Notes under the pieces: generated by a model
Told to the model about the DNA's origin: nothing
Database searches by the model: none
The model's input: only the letters and a program-made list of their open reading frames with translations
Shown here: piece after piece, positions 25,893-34,800 of the stretch
Layout: every line of letters begins with the position of its first letter
How positions within the stretch are numbered: the stretch's first letter is position 1
Origin: Azospirillum canadense
GTDB lineage: Bacteria; Pseudomonadota; Alphaproteobacteria; Azospirillales; Azospirillaceae
Length of the DNA stretch: 64,000 nt
Assembly (NCBI RefSeq): GCF_025961225.1
Contig: NZ_JAOQNG010000001.1
Location: forward strand, 1,277,001 to 1,341,000
Direction of reading: 5' to 3'
Program-made: the position numbers and the translations under genes

Positions 25893-26951
25893 ATGGCGAT
25901 GACCCAAAGCCCCCGCATCCTGTCGGTCGCCACGGCGCTGCCGCCGCACCAACTCGACCAGAACGACACGCTGGCCGCCGCGCGCGCCGTGTTCGGCCCC
26001 CGCATGCGCGACTTCGATCGGCTGGCCCCGGTCTTCGCCAACACCGGCATCGAGACGCGCCACGCCGTGATGCCGATGGAGTGGTACATCCAGCCGCGCG
26101 GCTGGCCGGAGCGCACCGCCGCCTTCCGCGAGGGCGCGCTCGTCCTGCTGGAGGAGGCCGCGGGCGCGGCGCTCTCCCGCGCCGGGCTGCGGCCGGCCGA
26201 CGTGGACGCCATCGTCTGCGCCTCCACCACCGGCATCGCCACGCCCAGCCTGGAGGCCCTGCTGCTGGAGCGCATGGGCTTCCGCCCCGACACGGTGCGT
26301 GTGCCGCTGTTCGGCCTGGGCTGCGCCGGGGGCGTGCTGGGGCTGGCGCGCGCCGGGCAGATCGCGCAGGCCATGGCCGGCCGCACCGTCCTGTTCCTGG
26401 TGGTGGAGTTGTGCACGCTCGCCTGCCGCACGGGGGAGGCGACGCCGACCAACGTGGTCGCCAGCGCGCTGTTCGCCGACGGCGCCGCCGCCGCGGTCCT
26501 GCGCGCCGACGGCGACGAGACCGGCGCCCCGCTCCTGCGGGCGAGCGCGGAGCACACCTGGCCCGGCACCCGCGACGTGATGGGCTGGCGGGTGGAGGAC
26601 GACGGCTTCGGCGTGATCTTCAGCCAGGACATCCCCACCGTGATCAGCGCCCGCCTCGGGCCGGTGGTGGAGCGTTTCCTGGACGGGCAGGGCATGGCGC
26701 GCACCGACCTCGCCGGGCTGGTCTGCCACCCCGGCGGCGCCAAGGTGCTGCACGCGCTGGAGGCGGTCTTCGACCCGGTGACGGAGGGGCTGGCCGACGC
26801 CTGGGCGGTGCTGCGCGCTTGCGGCAACATGTCGGCGGCGAGCGTGATGTTCGTGCTGGAGCGGCGCTTGGCGGCGGGGGCGAGCGGCCCGCACCTGATG
26901 AGCGCGCTTGGGCCGGGCTTCACCGCCGCGCTTGCACTGGTGGATTTGTAA
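25893..26951 (+). CDS. type III polyketide synthase (chalcone-synthase family)
   Basis: A 352-residue thiolase-fold enzyme that extends an acyl-CoA starter with malonyl-CoA to alkyl-resorcinol, alkylpyrone or similar products. The catalytic triad is visible: Cys144 in LFGLGCAGGVLG, His279 in GLVCHPGGAKVL, Asn312 in RACGNMSAASV. GPGFTAAL at the C-terminus matches the family GFGPG region in altered form. ATG 25893 gives a normal length. The stop is one base from the GTG of a methyltransferase gene, the classic partner (as in Streptomyces srsAB). In cyst-forming relatives such lipids serve in the resting-cell envelope. Confidence 0.93.
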   Translation: MAMTQSPRILSVATALPPHQLDQNDTLAAARAVFGPRMRDFDRLAPVFANTGIETRHAVMPMEWYIQPRGWPERTAAFREGALVLLEEAAGAALSRAGLRPADVDAIVCASTTGIATPSLEALLLERMGFRPDTVRVPLFGLGCAGGVLGLARAGQIAQAMAGRTVLFLVVELCTLACRTGEATPTNVVASALFADGAAAAVLRADGDETGAPLLRASAEHTWPGTRDVMGWRVEDDGFGVIFSQDIPTVISARLGPVVERFLDGQGMARTDLAGLVCHPGGAKVLHALEAVFDPVTEGLADAWAVLRACGNMSAASVMFVLERRLAAGASGPHLMSALGPGFTAALALVDL

Positions 26952-26952
26952 C

Positions 26953-27495
26953 GTGCCCGTCTGGGAGATGGCCGGCTGGCCCCAGCTGATCCTCCTGCTG
27001 GTCGCCGCGCAGCGGCTGGCCGAGCTGGTCCTGGCCCGGCGGAACACCGCCCGCCTGCTGGCCGACGGCGCTCGGGAGGTGGGGGCGGCCCATTACCCGC
27101 TGTTCGTCGCCCTGCACGCCGGCTGGCTGGCCCTGCTGTTCGTGGCGACTCCGGCGGACGCGCCGGTGAACGGCTGGCTGCTGGCTCTGTTCGTCGCCTT
27201 GCAGGCCGGGCGGGTCTGGGTGATCGCCACGTTGGGGCGCTTCTGGACGACGCGGATCATCACGCTGCCGGGGGCGCCGCTGGTGCAGCGCGGGCCGTTC
27301 CGCTGGGTGCGCCACCCGAACTATCTGGTGGTGGCGGGGGAACTGGCCGTGCTGCCGCTCGTCTTCGGGGAGTGGTGGATCGCGGTGCTGGCGACGGTCC
27401 TGAATGTCCCGCTGACTCTACACCGCATCCGCGTGGAGGAGGCCGCACTGACCGGGCGCCGGGCGATCACGCCAGCAGGAAGCAGAGCAGCGTGA
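26953..27495 (+). CDS. isoprenylcysteine carboxyl methyltransferase-family protein
   Basis: A 180-residue membrane methyltransferase-like protein with about four hydrophobic segments. The diagnostic SAM-binding motif of the ICMT group is GPFRWVRHPNYLVVAGEL, followed by VPLTLHRIRVEEAAL, where RxxxEE is conserved. GTG 26953 immediately follows the polyketide synthase stop; ATG 26968 is an alternative. As with SrsB, it probably O-methylates the phenolic or resorcylic lipid made by the upstream enzyme. Its 3' end overlaps the convergent gene by 29 bases. Confidence 0.85.
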   Translation: MPVWEMAGWPQLILLLVAAQRLAELVLARRNTARLLADGAREVGAAHYPLFVALHAGWLALLFVATPADAPVNGWLLALFVALQAGRVWVIATLGRFWTTRIITLPGAPLVQRGPFRWVRHPNYLVVAGELAVLPLVFGEWWIAVLATVLNVPLTLHRIRVEEAALTGRRAITPAGSRAA

Positions 27496-27880
27496 CGCAG
27501 CCGGCGATGGCGGCGCCGTCCAGATGGTTGGGGAAGGCGTGCCAGAAGGTTTCCTTGGTCAGCGGCTCCGGCTGGTCGATCTCGTCCAGCCACAGGCCCG
27601 CGGGCAGGCCGCCGGTGGTGCGCTCCGCGATGGCGCCCGACAGGTGGGCCATGGAGACGGCGAGGTAGCAGAACTTCACGAACCCCAGGACGAAGGCCAT
27701 GGTGCCGCCGGCCTCGGCGATCGGGTCGGTCACGCCGCCGATGCCCGCAACGGCCGTGGCCATGGCGATGGCGGCCGCGAAGGGGATGGCAACGACCGAC
27801 AGCAGGCGCTGGCCGTCGACCCGGCGGGCGTTGGGGATCAGGCCATTGGTGATCGGGCCGTTGGGGTTCAGGAAGGTCAT
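27467..27880 (-). CDS. hypothetical small membrane protein
   Basis: A 137-residue protein that I do not recognise. Three hydrophobic stretches are visible: VVAIPFAAAIAMATAVAGIG, FVLGFVKFCYLAVSMAHL and IAGCVTLLCFLLA at the very C-terminus. The N-terminus is NPNGPITNGLIPNARRVDG. A soluble loop contains WLDEIDQPEPLTKETFWHAF. The ATG at 27880 is the first in a frame with coherent content. Its 3' end overlaps the methyltransferase gene tail to tail, so antisense effects are possible. Confidence 0.6.
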   Translation of the reverse strand: MTFLNPNGPITNGLIPNARRVDGQRLLSVVAIPFAAAIAMATAVAGIGGVTDPIAEAGGTMAFVLGFVKFCYLAVSMAHLSGAIAERTTGGLPAGLWLDEIDQPEPLTKETFWHAFPNHLDGAAIAGCVTLLCFLLA

Positions 27881-28042
27881 GGTCGGTCTCGGTTCCGGTG
27901 GCGCGTGGGTTCCGTTCTCCGCTTTCAGGGTTAACGGGACGTTAGCGATACCCGTTCGGATCGGGCCATTACCCCTTTGCGCAGCCGCGGTGATGTGCGC
28001 TATCCGTTTGGACCGGTGACCGGAAGGGGAGGATCGAAGGCC

Positions 28043-28750
28043 GTGGCATCCGACGCTGGCGCCGCCTCGCTGGACGGGATCGACCTGCTGCGCCCCCTGC
28101 CGGCGGAGGAGCGCACCGCCCTGGTCCGCCAGTGCCGCTGGCGCCGCTTCCAGGCCAACGAGCAGATCATCGACCATCTGGGCGAGACGCGGGACGTGGT
28201 CTTCATCGTCGCCGGCCGCGTGCGGGTGCTCAGCCACTCCGCCGCGGGGCGGGAGATCAGCTTCGACGACGTGGACGCCGGCGGCTTCCTGGGGGAGATG
28301 GCGGCCATCGACGGGCTGCCGCGCTCCGCCTCCGTCGCGGCCGTGGAGGACGGGACGCTGATCGCCTTCCTGGCGCCCAAGCCCTTCCGCGACCTCGTCA
28401 CCGGCCATCCGGAACTGGCGATCGCGGTGATGAAGCGGCTGTGCCGGGTCGTCCGCCTGACCACCGACCGGGTGATGGAGCTGTCGACGCTCGGCGCCAA
28501 CAACCGGGTGCACGCGGAACTTCTGCGGCTGGCCAAGCGCAGCCGGGTGGAGGGCAGGGCGGCGGTCATCGCGCCCATCCCCGTCCACGCCGACATCGCC
28601 AGCCGGGTCAGCACCACGCGGGAAACGGTGGCGCGGGTGCTCAGCGACCTGTCCCGCGAAGGGCTGGTGGAACGGCGCGCCGACGCCCTGGTCGTGCGCG
28701 ACGTCGCCCGGCTGGAACAGCTGGTGGAGGAGGTGCGCGGCGGCGCCTGA
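28043..28750 (+). CDS. Crp/Fnr-family transcriptional regulator
   Basis: A 235-residue regulator. The cyclic-nucleotide-like beta-barrel (about 10-125) includes VFIVAGRVRVLSHSAAGREI and GFLGEMAAIDGLPRSASVAA, a pattern (GEMA..DG..RSA) that in cAMP-binding members lines the phosphate pocket, so a nucleotide ligand is plausible. The C-terminal winged helix has IASRVSTTRETVARVLSDLSR as recognition unit. No cysteine cluster for an Fe-S centre is seen. GTG 28043 is chosen for the GGGGAGG upstream. It is followed by a convergent receiver-domain gene. Confidence 0.87.
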   Translation: MASDAGAASLDGIDLLRPLPAEERTALVRQCRWRRFQANEQIIDHLGETRDVVFIVAGRVRVLSHSAAGREISFDDVDAGGFLGEMAAIDGLPRSASVAAVEDGTLIAFLAPKPFRDLVTGHPELAIAVMKRLCRVVRLTTDRVMELSTLGANNRVHAELLRLAKRSRVEGRAAVIAPIPVHADIASRVSTTRETVARVLSDLSREGLVERRADALVVRDVARLEQLVEEVRGGA

Positions 28751-28770
28751 GGAGCGCTGTCGGCAGAGCG

Positions 28771-29226
28771 CTATCGGCGGAGTCGCAGCGTGTCCAGGAT
28801 CAGCGCCTGAAGCGTGTCCGGGTCATAGGGCTTGCCGAGATAATGCCAGCCGCCCTGCCGGATCTCGGCCTTGGTCGCGGGCGACTCGTCGCCGGTCGTC
28901 ACGATCACCGGAATCCGGCGGCCGATCGCGGCCAACACCTTCGGAACGGACACCGGGACGATGCCACGCCCCCCGACGTGATGGTCGGTGACCAGGATGT
29001 CCGGCGCGAGGTTGCGCGCGCGCAGGGCGTCCAGCAAGGCCGCCGGCGTGCTCGCCCCCACGACGCGGAGCCCGCTGTCCTCGAACACCGTTTCGACGCA
29101 CAGGCGCAGGACCATGTCGTCTTCCAGGAAGGCGACCGTCACACCCCCGCGGGTGTCCCCCGGGTCGCCTCTGGCGTCGCCGGGTTCGGCGCCCGGCTCT
29201 CGGTCGTTGGAACGGTCATTCGACAT
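28771..29226 (-). CDS. single-domain response regulator
   Basis: A 151-residue receiver-only protein. Acidic pocket residues are in VAFLEDDMVLR, the phospho-accepting Asp is Asp81 in ILVTDHHVGG, Thr110-Thr111 in VIVTTGDES, and Lys132 in YLGKPYD. There is no output domain, so it probably works by protein contact or phosphotransfer. The 28-residue N-terminus is rich in Asp, Gly and Pro and unstructured. ATG 29226 was chosen because residues upstream of it have no receiver features. No kinase gene adjoins. Confidence 0.87.
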   Translation of the reverse strand: MSNDRSNDREPGAEPGDARGDPGDTRGGVTVAFLEDDMVLRLCVETVFEDSGLRVVGASTPAALLDALRARNLAPDILVTDHHVGGRGIVPVSVPKVLAAIGRRIPVIVTTGDESPATKAEIRQGGWHYLGKPYDPDTLQALILDTLRLRR

Positions 29227-29454
29227 GGTGGCGGCGCATCCGATCGATGGCGGGTCCCGCACGCCGCGGAACCCGGAGCCCGAACGACCGAAGCAGGGCG
29301 TGAAACCACACTGCCGGGGCGGTCCACACCCCTGCCGGCCATGAAAGCCGAACAACCATAACTTGGACCACCCCTTATCCGCATTGTCCTATGTTAATGA
29401 GCTGGATTTCGCGACAAATGCGTCCATGTCACCGCCCGCATCACCACCCGCCGA

Positions 29455-30249
29455 TCACGGAATGGCGCGGTTCCGGTCGGGCGCCTGCTCCAGCGCGTGC
29501 TCCAGCCGCTTTGGCGCGCGGATCAGATGCAGATACAACTCGTCGAACTGCCCGACCGAAGACAGCTGCTTGTCGTCGTTGACGGTGATCTGCTGCCCGG
29601 CGACCTCGATCAGCCCTATGTCGCGCAGCCGCCGCAGGGTGCGGTTGATGTGGACAATGCTGAGCCCCAGCGCGTCGGCCAGGATTTCCTGCGTGACCGG
29701 CAGGATGAAGCGTCCCCCGTCGGCCAGACCGACCAGGCTCAGCCGCTTCAGCAGTTCCACGATCAGGTGCGCCGTCCGCTCCAGCGCCGTCCGCCGCCCG
29801 ACGCTGAGCAGGCGTTCGGCGATGATCGCCTCCTCCTTGGCGCCCGACCAAGCCAGCGCCGCGGCGAGCCGGGGGAAGCGCTTGAACAGCTCGATGATGC
29901 GGTCCGGGGAAAAGCTGGCGACCTCCACCGGCGTCAGCGTCGTGACCCCATGGTCTGCCGTCTCAAAAAGGTTGCAATAGAACCCGATGATGTCGCCGGG
30001 AAGGACGAAGTTCACAACTTGACGGCGTCCATCGGGCAGGGCCTTATGACGAATGGCCCAACCGTCGCGCATGACGCGGACGGTCCCATAGCGCTCACCC
30101 TGTTGTAAAAGATCGGCTCGAGCGGGCAATCTCGTAACATTGCGCTCAAGTTCAGACAGAAAATTGCGCTCTTCGTCCGTTAGGACCATGTAGCTGCAAA
30201 GTTTGCGCCCCAAGGGAGTTGAAGGCGTGTAGGCCAAGGGGCGATTCAT
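29455..30249 (-). CDS. Crp/Fnr-family transcriptional regulator (second)
   Basis: A 264-residue regulator. The effector barrel contains LLQQGERYGTVRVMRDGWAI and PDGRRQVVNFVLPGDIIGFY, a form frequent in FixK/Fnr-like proteins without iron-sulfur cysteines. The winged helix has LPVTQEILADALGLSIVHINRTLRRLRD; the Gln-Glu-x-Leu-Ala and SxVHxxR pattern is that of FNR-like DNA readers. A longer C-terminal tail than usual follows (after IEVAGQQITV). It could act on FNR-type boxes such as the one at 15371, but this is only a possibility. Confidence 0.86.
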   Translation of the reverse strand: MNRPLAYTPSTPLGRKLCSYMVLTDEERNFLSELERNVTRLPARADLLQQGERYGTVRVMRDGWAIRHKALPDGRRQVVNFVLPGDIIGFYCNLFETADHGVTTLTPVEVASFSPDRIIELFKRFPRLAAALAWSGAKEEAIIAERLLSVGRRTALERTAHLIVELLKRLSLVGLADGGRFILPVTQEILADALGLSIVHINRTLRRLRDIGLIEVAGQQITVNDDKQLSSVGQFDELYLHLIRAPKRLEHALEQAPDRNRAIP

Positions 30250-30475
30250 TTCTTATCCAGCCTTTGATCGTCCGACATTTTCGCGTCAAAGCGCGGGAAT
30301 GGGCCAGTCCCATTCCGTAGAGCCACGAACGATCAAGCCAATTGGCGAAACCATCTATAACATAGGTTAAAGGGAGAGAGATTTTTCCTCGGCCATCGGG
30401 ATGGTTCTTACTCGAACCTGTTGGTAGGGCGCCGGTGGCCGATGGGACGGCCGCCGACATGGGGCGGGGGAAAGG

Positions 30476-30736
30476 ATGGCGGTGCAACAGCATGCTGCGG
30501 GCTCGGCGGCACTCTCGATCTGCGAAGCGTTGTTGATTGCCTTGGTCGAGAAAGGGGTGCTGTCGCTGGAGGAGGCCCAGGCCGCCCTGGAGGACGCGGC
30601 GGCCGCCCACCAGGGTGCGGAGGGGGTGGCGCATGATGCGCAGTTCCACCACCTTGTGGTGCAGATCGTGGAACGGCTGATCGTGCAACTGAACGCGGCG
30701 GATTCAGCGGATTCGCGTCCGCTGCGGGGGCCGTAG
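30476..30736 (+). CDS. hypothetical small alpha-helical protein
   Basis: An 86-residue acidic, Ala-rich, probably all-helical protein that I do not recognise. The first helix is ALSICEALLIALVEKGVLSL, the next EEAQAALEDAAAAHQ, and the third FHHLVVQIVERLIVQL. ATG 30476 has GGGGGAAAGG directly upstream, supporting translation. It stands alone between a divergent Crp/Fnr gene and a palindromic repeat. No function is proposed. Confidence 0.65.
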   Translation: MAVQQHAAGSAALSICEALLIALVEKGVLSLEEAQAALEDAAAAHQGAEGVAHDAQFHHLVVQIVERLIVQLNAADSADSRPLRGP

Positions 30737-30764
30737 GGGCGTGGTTTTGGGGGGGAGTGGTTGC

Positions 30765-30893
30765 ACCGGGCCCCCACCCCGACCCTCCCCCGCTGGGCGG
30801 GGGAGGGAGAAAAGCTTGCGGGGTAAGCGGCGGAGTTCCCTCCCCCGCCCAGCGGGGGAGGGTTAGGGTGGGGGCCCAACGCGACCGCTTAGT
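30765..30893. repeat. GC-rich palindromic intergenic repeat, copy C (complete)
   Basis: The most complete copy. The left arm GGGCCCCCACCCCGACCCTC leads into hairpin CCTCCCCCGCTGGGCGGGGG, then a spacer with AAGCGGCGGAGTTCCCTCCC, a second hairpin CCCCCGCCCAGCGGGGG, and the right arm GGGTTAGGGTGGGGGCCC, which is close to the complement of the left arm. So the whole element is a large imperfect inverted repeat of about 125 bases that itself contains two smaller hairpins. Confidence 0.8.
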
Positions 30894-30896
30894 CGA

Positions 30897-31889
30897 CTAC
30901 TTCCCCTCAACCACCGTGCACACGCGCTTCAGCGCGTCGACCGCGCGCCCAAGATCCTCATCCCGCACCAGCACATAGTCGGTGTCGTAGGTGGAGATCG
31001 CGAAGATTGACACCCGTTCCTGCGCCAGCGGAACGGCGATGCGCGCCAGAATGCCGAACAGGGAAAAGTCCAGCGGCCCTTCCACCTTGAAGGCCCGCCA
31101 GCCGCGTTCGGCCCTCACGGCCTCCGGCACGCGGTCCTCGCGGCAGAGGATGGACAACTCCTCGCCCGTCCGGGTGGCGCTGACCAGCGGGTCGCTCCAG
31201 TCGAGCCAAGCCGGCATTCCGGCACCCGGCGACAGGCGCGCGACCGCCAGCCGGTCCGGCAGCACCGACAGGGTCAGCGGCTTCGTCTCCGGCAGCAGCG
31301 CCGCGTCCAGGGTCGCGCGGTCGACCTCGAACGGTTTCAGGATGCGCTTGGCCCGCCCCATCAGCGACGGCACGCCGGAGCGCATGGCCCGGCCCAGCAT
31401 GTCGGCCGCGACCGGGCGCAGCGCCGGATCGTCCGCCGCGAGATCGACCATCGCCTGCAAGGCCGAGGTCTGCACGATGCGGCTGGCGCCGTGCTCGAAC
31501 CAGCCGCCCAGCAGTTCCACCGCCCGTTCGCGCTGCTCCTCCGTCAGGGACAGGCGCGGCAGGATCTGGGCGACGTGCCAGCGCACCTCCGCCTGTTCAA
31601 TGGCGGCGGCGTCGGTCAGCAGGCGCTCGGCGAAGGGGTCGAGCAGGCGCGCATCGCCGCGCGACACGCGTTCCAGCGCGTCGGCCGCGCGCATGCGCAC
31701 GCCGGCGTCCGCGTCGAACAGGCAGCCAACCAGCTCCGGCAGCCGCGCGGGATCGGCGGCCACGGCCTCGGCCACCGTCGGCGCGTCGCCGAAGCTGCGC
31801 CGATCACCAAGGGCAAGCGCCTTGGCGAGCCTGCCCCCGGACTTCCTCTCCGACTGGCCCTCCGACTGGCCCTCCGGCTTCTCCGTCAC
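30897..31889 (-). CDS. HEAT-repeat / ACT-domain fusion protein
   Basis: A 330-residue protein with two parts. Residues about 20-190 are alpha-helical HEAT-like repeats (for example ADAGVRMRAADALERVSRGD and SRIVQTSALQAMVDLAADDP). Residues about 205-330 form a separate ACT-type regulatory domain of the CASTOR/ACT_7 style: LPDRLAVARLSPGAG, AWLDWSDPLVSATRTGEEL, and KVEGPLDFSLFGILARIAVP followed by IFAISTYDTDYVLVRDEDL. ACT_7 domains usually bind amino acids and commonly stand alone. GTG 31889 starts one base after the mfd stop, so it is co-transcribed with mfd. Function of the fusion is unknown. Confidence 0.8.
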   Translation of the reverse strand: MTEKPEGQSEGQSERKSGGRLAKALALGDRRSFGDAPTVAEAVAADPARLPELVGCLFDADAGVRMRAADALERVSRGDARLLDPFAERLLTDAAAIEQAEVRWHVAQILPRLSLTEEQRERAVELLGGWFEHGASRIVQTSALQAMVDLAADDPALRPVAADMLGRAMRSGVPSLMGRAKRILKPFEVDRATLDAALLPETKPLTLSVLPDRLAVARLSPGAGMPAWLDWSDPLVSATRTGEELSILCREDRVPEAVRAERGWRAFKVEGPLDFSLFGILARIAVPLAQERVSIFAISTYDTDYVLVRDEDLGRAVDALKRVCTVVEGK

Positions 31890-31890
31890 C

Positions 31891-34800
31891 TCAGCGCCGC
31901 CCGAACGGACGCGCGGGGATGTTCCGCCCGAACTTCGACCCGGCCTTCAGGGCGGATGGACGCGGCGGGGGAGGGGGCGGCGGAGGAGGGGGCGCCTCGC
32001 CCTTCGGCACGGCCCCGCCGGTCGCCATCTGCGCTAGGTCGGACACCAGCCGGTTGACGCCGCGCACCCGCTGCGCCTCGTCGGTCCATTCGCGGGTGTA
32101 GACCAGCTTGTGGTCGGGCCGCAGCTTCATCAGGCTGATCTGCTGGCTGATGTAGGTCAGCAGCTTGGCCGGCTCCGCGTAGCTGTTGTTGCGGAAGGTC
32201 AGCACCGCGCCCTTCGGCCCCGCGTCCACCCGCTCCACCCCGGCCTGCCGGCACAGCTGCTTGATGGTCACCACGTCCAGCAGGTTCTCCACCTCGCCGG
32301 GCAGCTTGCCGAACCGATCGATCAGCTCGGCCGCGAAGCCGTCGATCTCCGCCCGGTCCACCAGCTCCGCGATGCGGCGGTAGAGCGACAGACGCACGGT
32401 CAGGTCGGGGACATACTCCTCCGGGATCAGCACGGGCGTGCCCAGGTTGATCTGCGGGGTCCAGGCCTGCTCCTCCGCGCCCGCGGGCACCTGCCCGTCC
32501 ATGCCGGCCCGCGCGTTGGCGACCGCCTCCTCCAGCATGTGCTGGTACAGCTCGACGCCGACTTCCTTGACGTGGCCCGACTGCTCCTCGCCCAGCAGGT
32601 TGCCGGCGCCGCGGATGTCCATGTCGTGGCTGGCCAGCTGGAAGCCGGCGCCCAGGCTGTCCAGCGTCTCGATCACGTGCAGCCGCTGCTGCGCCGTGCC
32701 GGTCAGCGGCTTGTTCGGCGCGTAGGTCAGGTAGGCGTAGCCGCGCACCTTCGACCGGCCGACACGCCCGCGGATCTGGTACAGCTGCGCCAGGCCGAAC
32801 ATGTCCGCCCGGTGCACGATCAGCGTGTTGGCGTTGGGGATGTCGATGCCGCTCTCGATGATGTTGGTCGCCAGCAGCACCTCGAACTTGCCTTCGTCGA
32901 AGGCGGTCATCACGTCTTCCAGCTCGCTGGCCGGCATCTGGCCGTGGGCGGTGACGATCTTCACCTCCGGCACCAGCTCCCGCACCCGTTCGGCGACCTT
33001 CGGCAGGTCCTCCACCCGCGGGCAGACGTAGAAGGTTTGGCCGCCGCGGTAATGCTCGCGCAGGATCGCCTCGCGCACCACCACGGGGTCGTAGGGCAGC
33101 ACGAAGGTGCGCACCGCCAAACGGTCCACCGGCGGCGTGGCGATCAGCGACAGCTCCCGCACGCCGCTTAGGGCCATCTGCAAGGTGCGCGGGATCGGCG
33201 TGGCGGTCAGCGTCAGGACGTGCACATCGGCGCGCAGCTCCTTCAGCCGCTCCTTCTGCTTCACGCCGAAATGCTGCTCCTCGTCGACGATGACCATGCC
33301 CAACTGCTTGAACTGCACGCCCTTGCCCAGCAGGGCGTGGGTGCCGATCACGATGTCGGCGGTGCCCTCCGTCAGCTCCTGCTTGACCTTGGCCTGCTCC
33401 TTGGCCGTGACCATGCGCGACAGCTGCACGACGCGCAGCGGCAGGCCGGCGAAGCGGGTCGTGAAGGTCTTGAAGTGCTGGCGGGCGAGCAGGGTGGTCG
33501 GTACCACCACGGCGACCTGCTGGCCGCTCATGGCGACGAGGAAGGCGGCGCGCAGTGCCACCTCCGTCTTGCCGAAGCCGACGTCGCCGCAGACGAGACG
33601 GTCCATGGGACGGCCGGATCCCAGGTCGGTGAAGACCTCCTCAATGGCCTTCAGCTGGTCGTCGGTCTCCGGGTAAGGGAAGCGGGCGGAGAATTCCTGG
33701 TAGACGCCCTCCGGCGTGTAGACCGGGTCGGCCTTCTTCAGCATGCGCTCCGCGGCGATCTTCAGCAGCGCTTCGGCCATGTCCTTCAGGCGCTTCTTGA
33801 CGCGGGCCTTGCGGCCCTGCCATCCGGCGCCGCCCAGCTTGTCCAGCTGTGCCGCCGCGTCCTCCGACCCGTAGCGGGTCAGCACCTCGATGTTTTCAAC
33901 GGGGACGTAGAGCTTGTCGCCGCCCTCGTAGATCAGCCGCAGGCAGTCGTGCGGCGCGCCGGACACGTCCAGCGTCTCCAGCCCGTCGTAGCGACCGATG
34001 CCGTGGTCCATGTGCACCACGAGGTCGCCGGACGTCAGCGCTGTGTACTCCGCGATGAAGTTCGCGGCCTTGCGCTTCTTCTTCGCCACCGGGCGGACGA
34101 GGCGGTCGCCCAGGATGTCCTGCTCGGTGATCACCGCCATGTCGGCAGCGGCGAAGCCGTGCTCCATCCCCAGCACGATCATGCCGATGATGTTGCGGTC
34201 GAAGCGGCGCACCTCCTCGATGCTTTCCGCCGGCTCCAGCCCCGGAATGCCGTGGTCGCCCAGCACCGCCATCAGCCGGTCGCGCGATCCCGCGGAATAG
34301 CCGGCGACCAGAACCCGCCGCCCATCCGCCCGCAGCGCCCGGATGTGGTCCTTCACCGCATCGAAGACGTTGACGTCCGGCCGCGCCCGCTCCTCCGCGA
34401 AGTCGTGGCCGCGGCGCCCGCCGGCGTCCACCGTGCCCTTGATGCCCGGCGGCGTGCCGAAGGGCTGCAACTGCACCACGGCCTGCGCCGCGAAGAGGTC
34501 GTCCCAGGCCTGGGCGTCGAGGAACATCGCGGCCACCGGCACCGGCTTGTAGACCGGCGACCCCGTCCGCTTCTCAATCACCATCATGCCGTCACGGCTG
34601 GCGTGGAAGTCGACGATCTGCGCGATGCGCGAATCGCGGGACTCCGTCGCCTGGTGGTCCAGCGACAGGATGGCCCGGGGCATGTAGGCGGGCAGGGCGT
34701 CCATGCTCTCGTGGAACAGGGGCAGCCAATGCTCCATGCCGCCGTACTTGCGGCCGGCGCTGATCGCCTCGTACAGCGGGTCGTCGTCGGTGACCGCGCC

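Noticed and set aside
30296..30320. GGAATGGG/CCCATTCC hairpin upstream of the second Crp/Fnr gene
   Set aside because: Short and without context; no support for a function.
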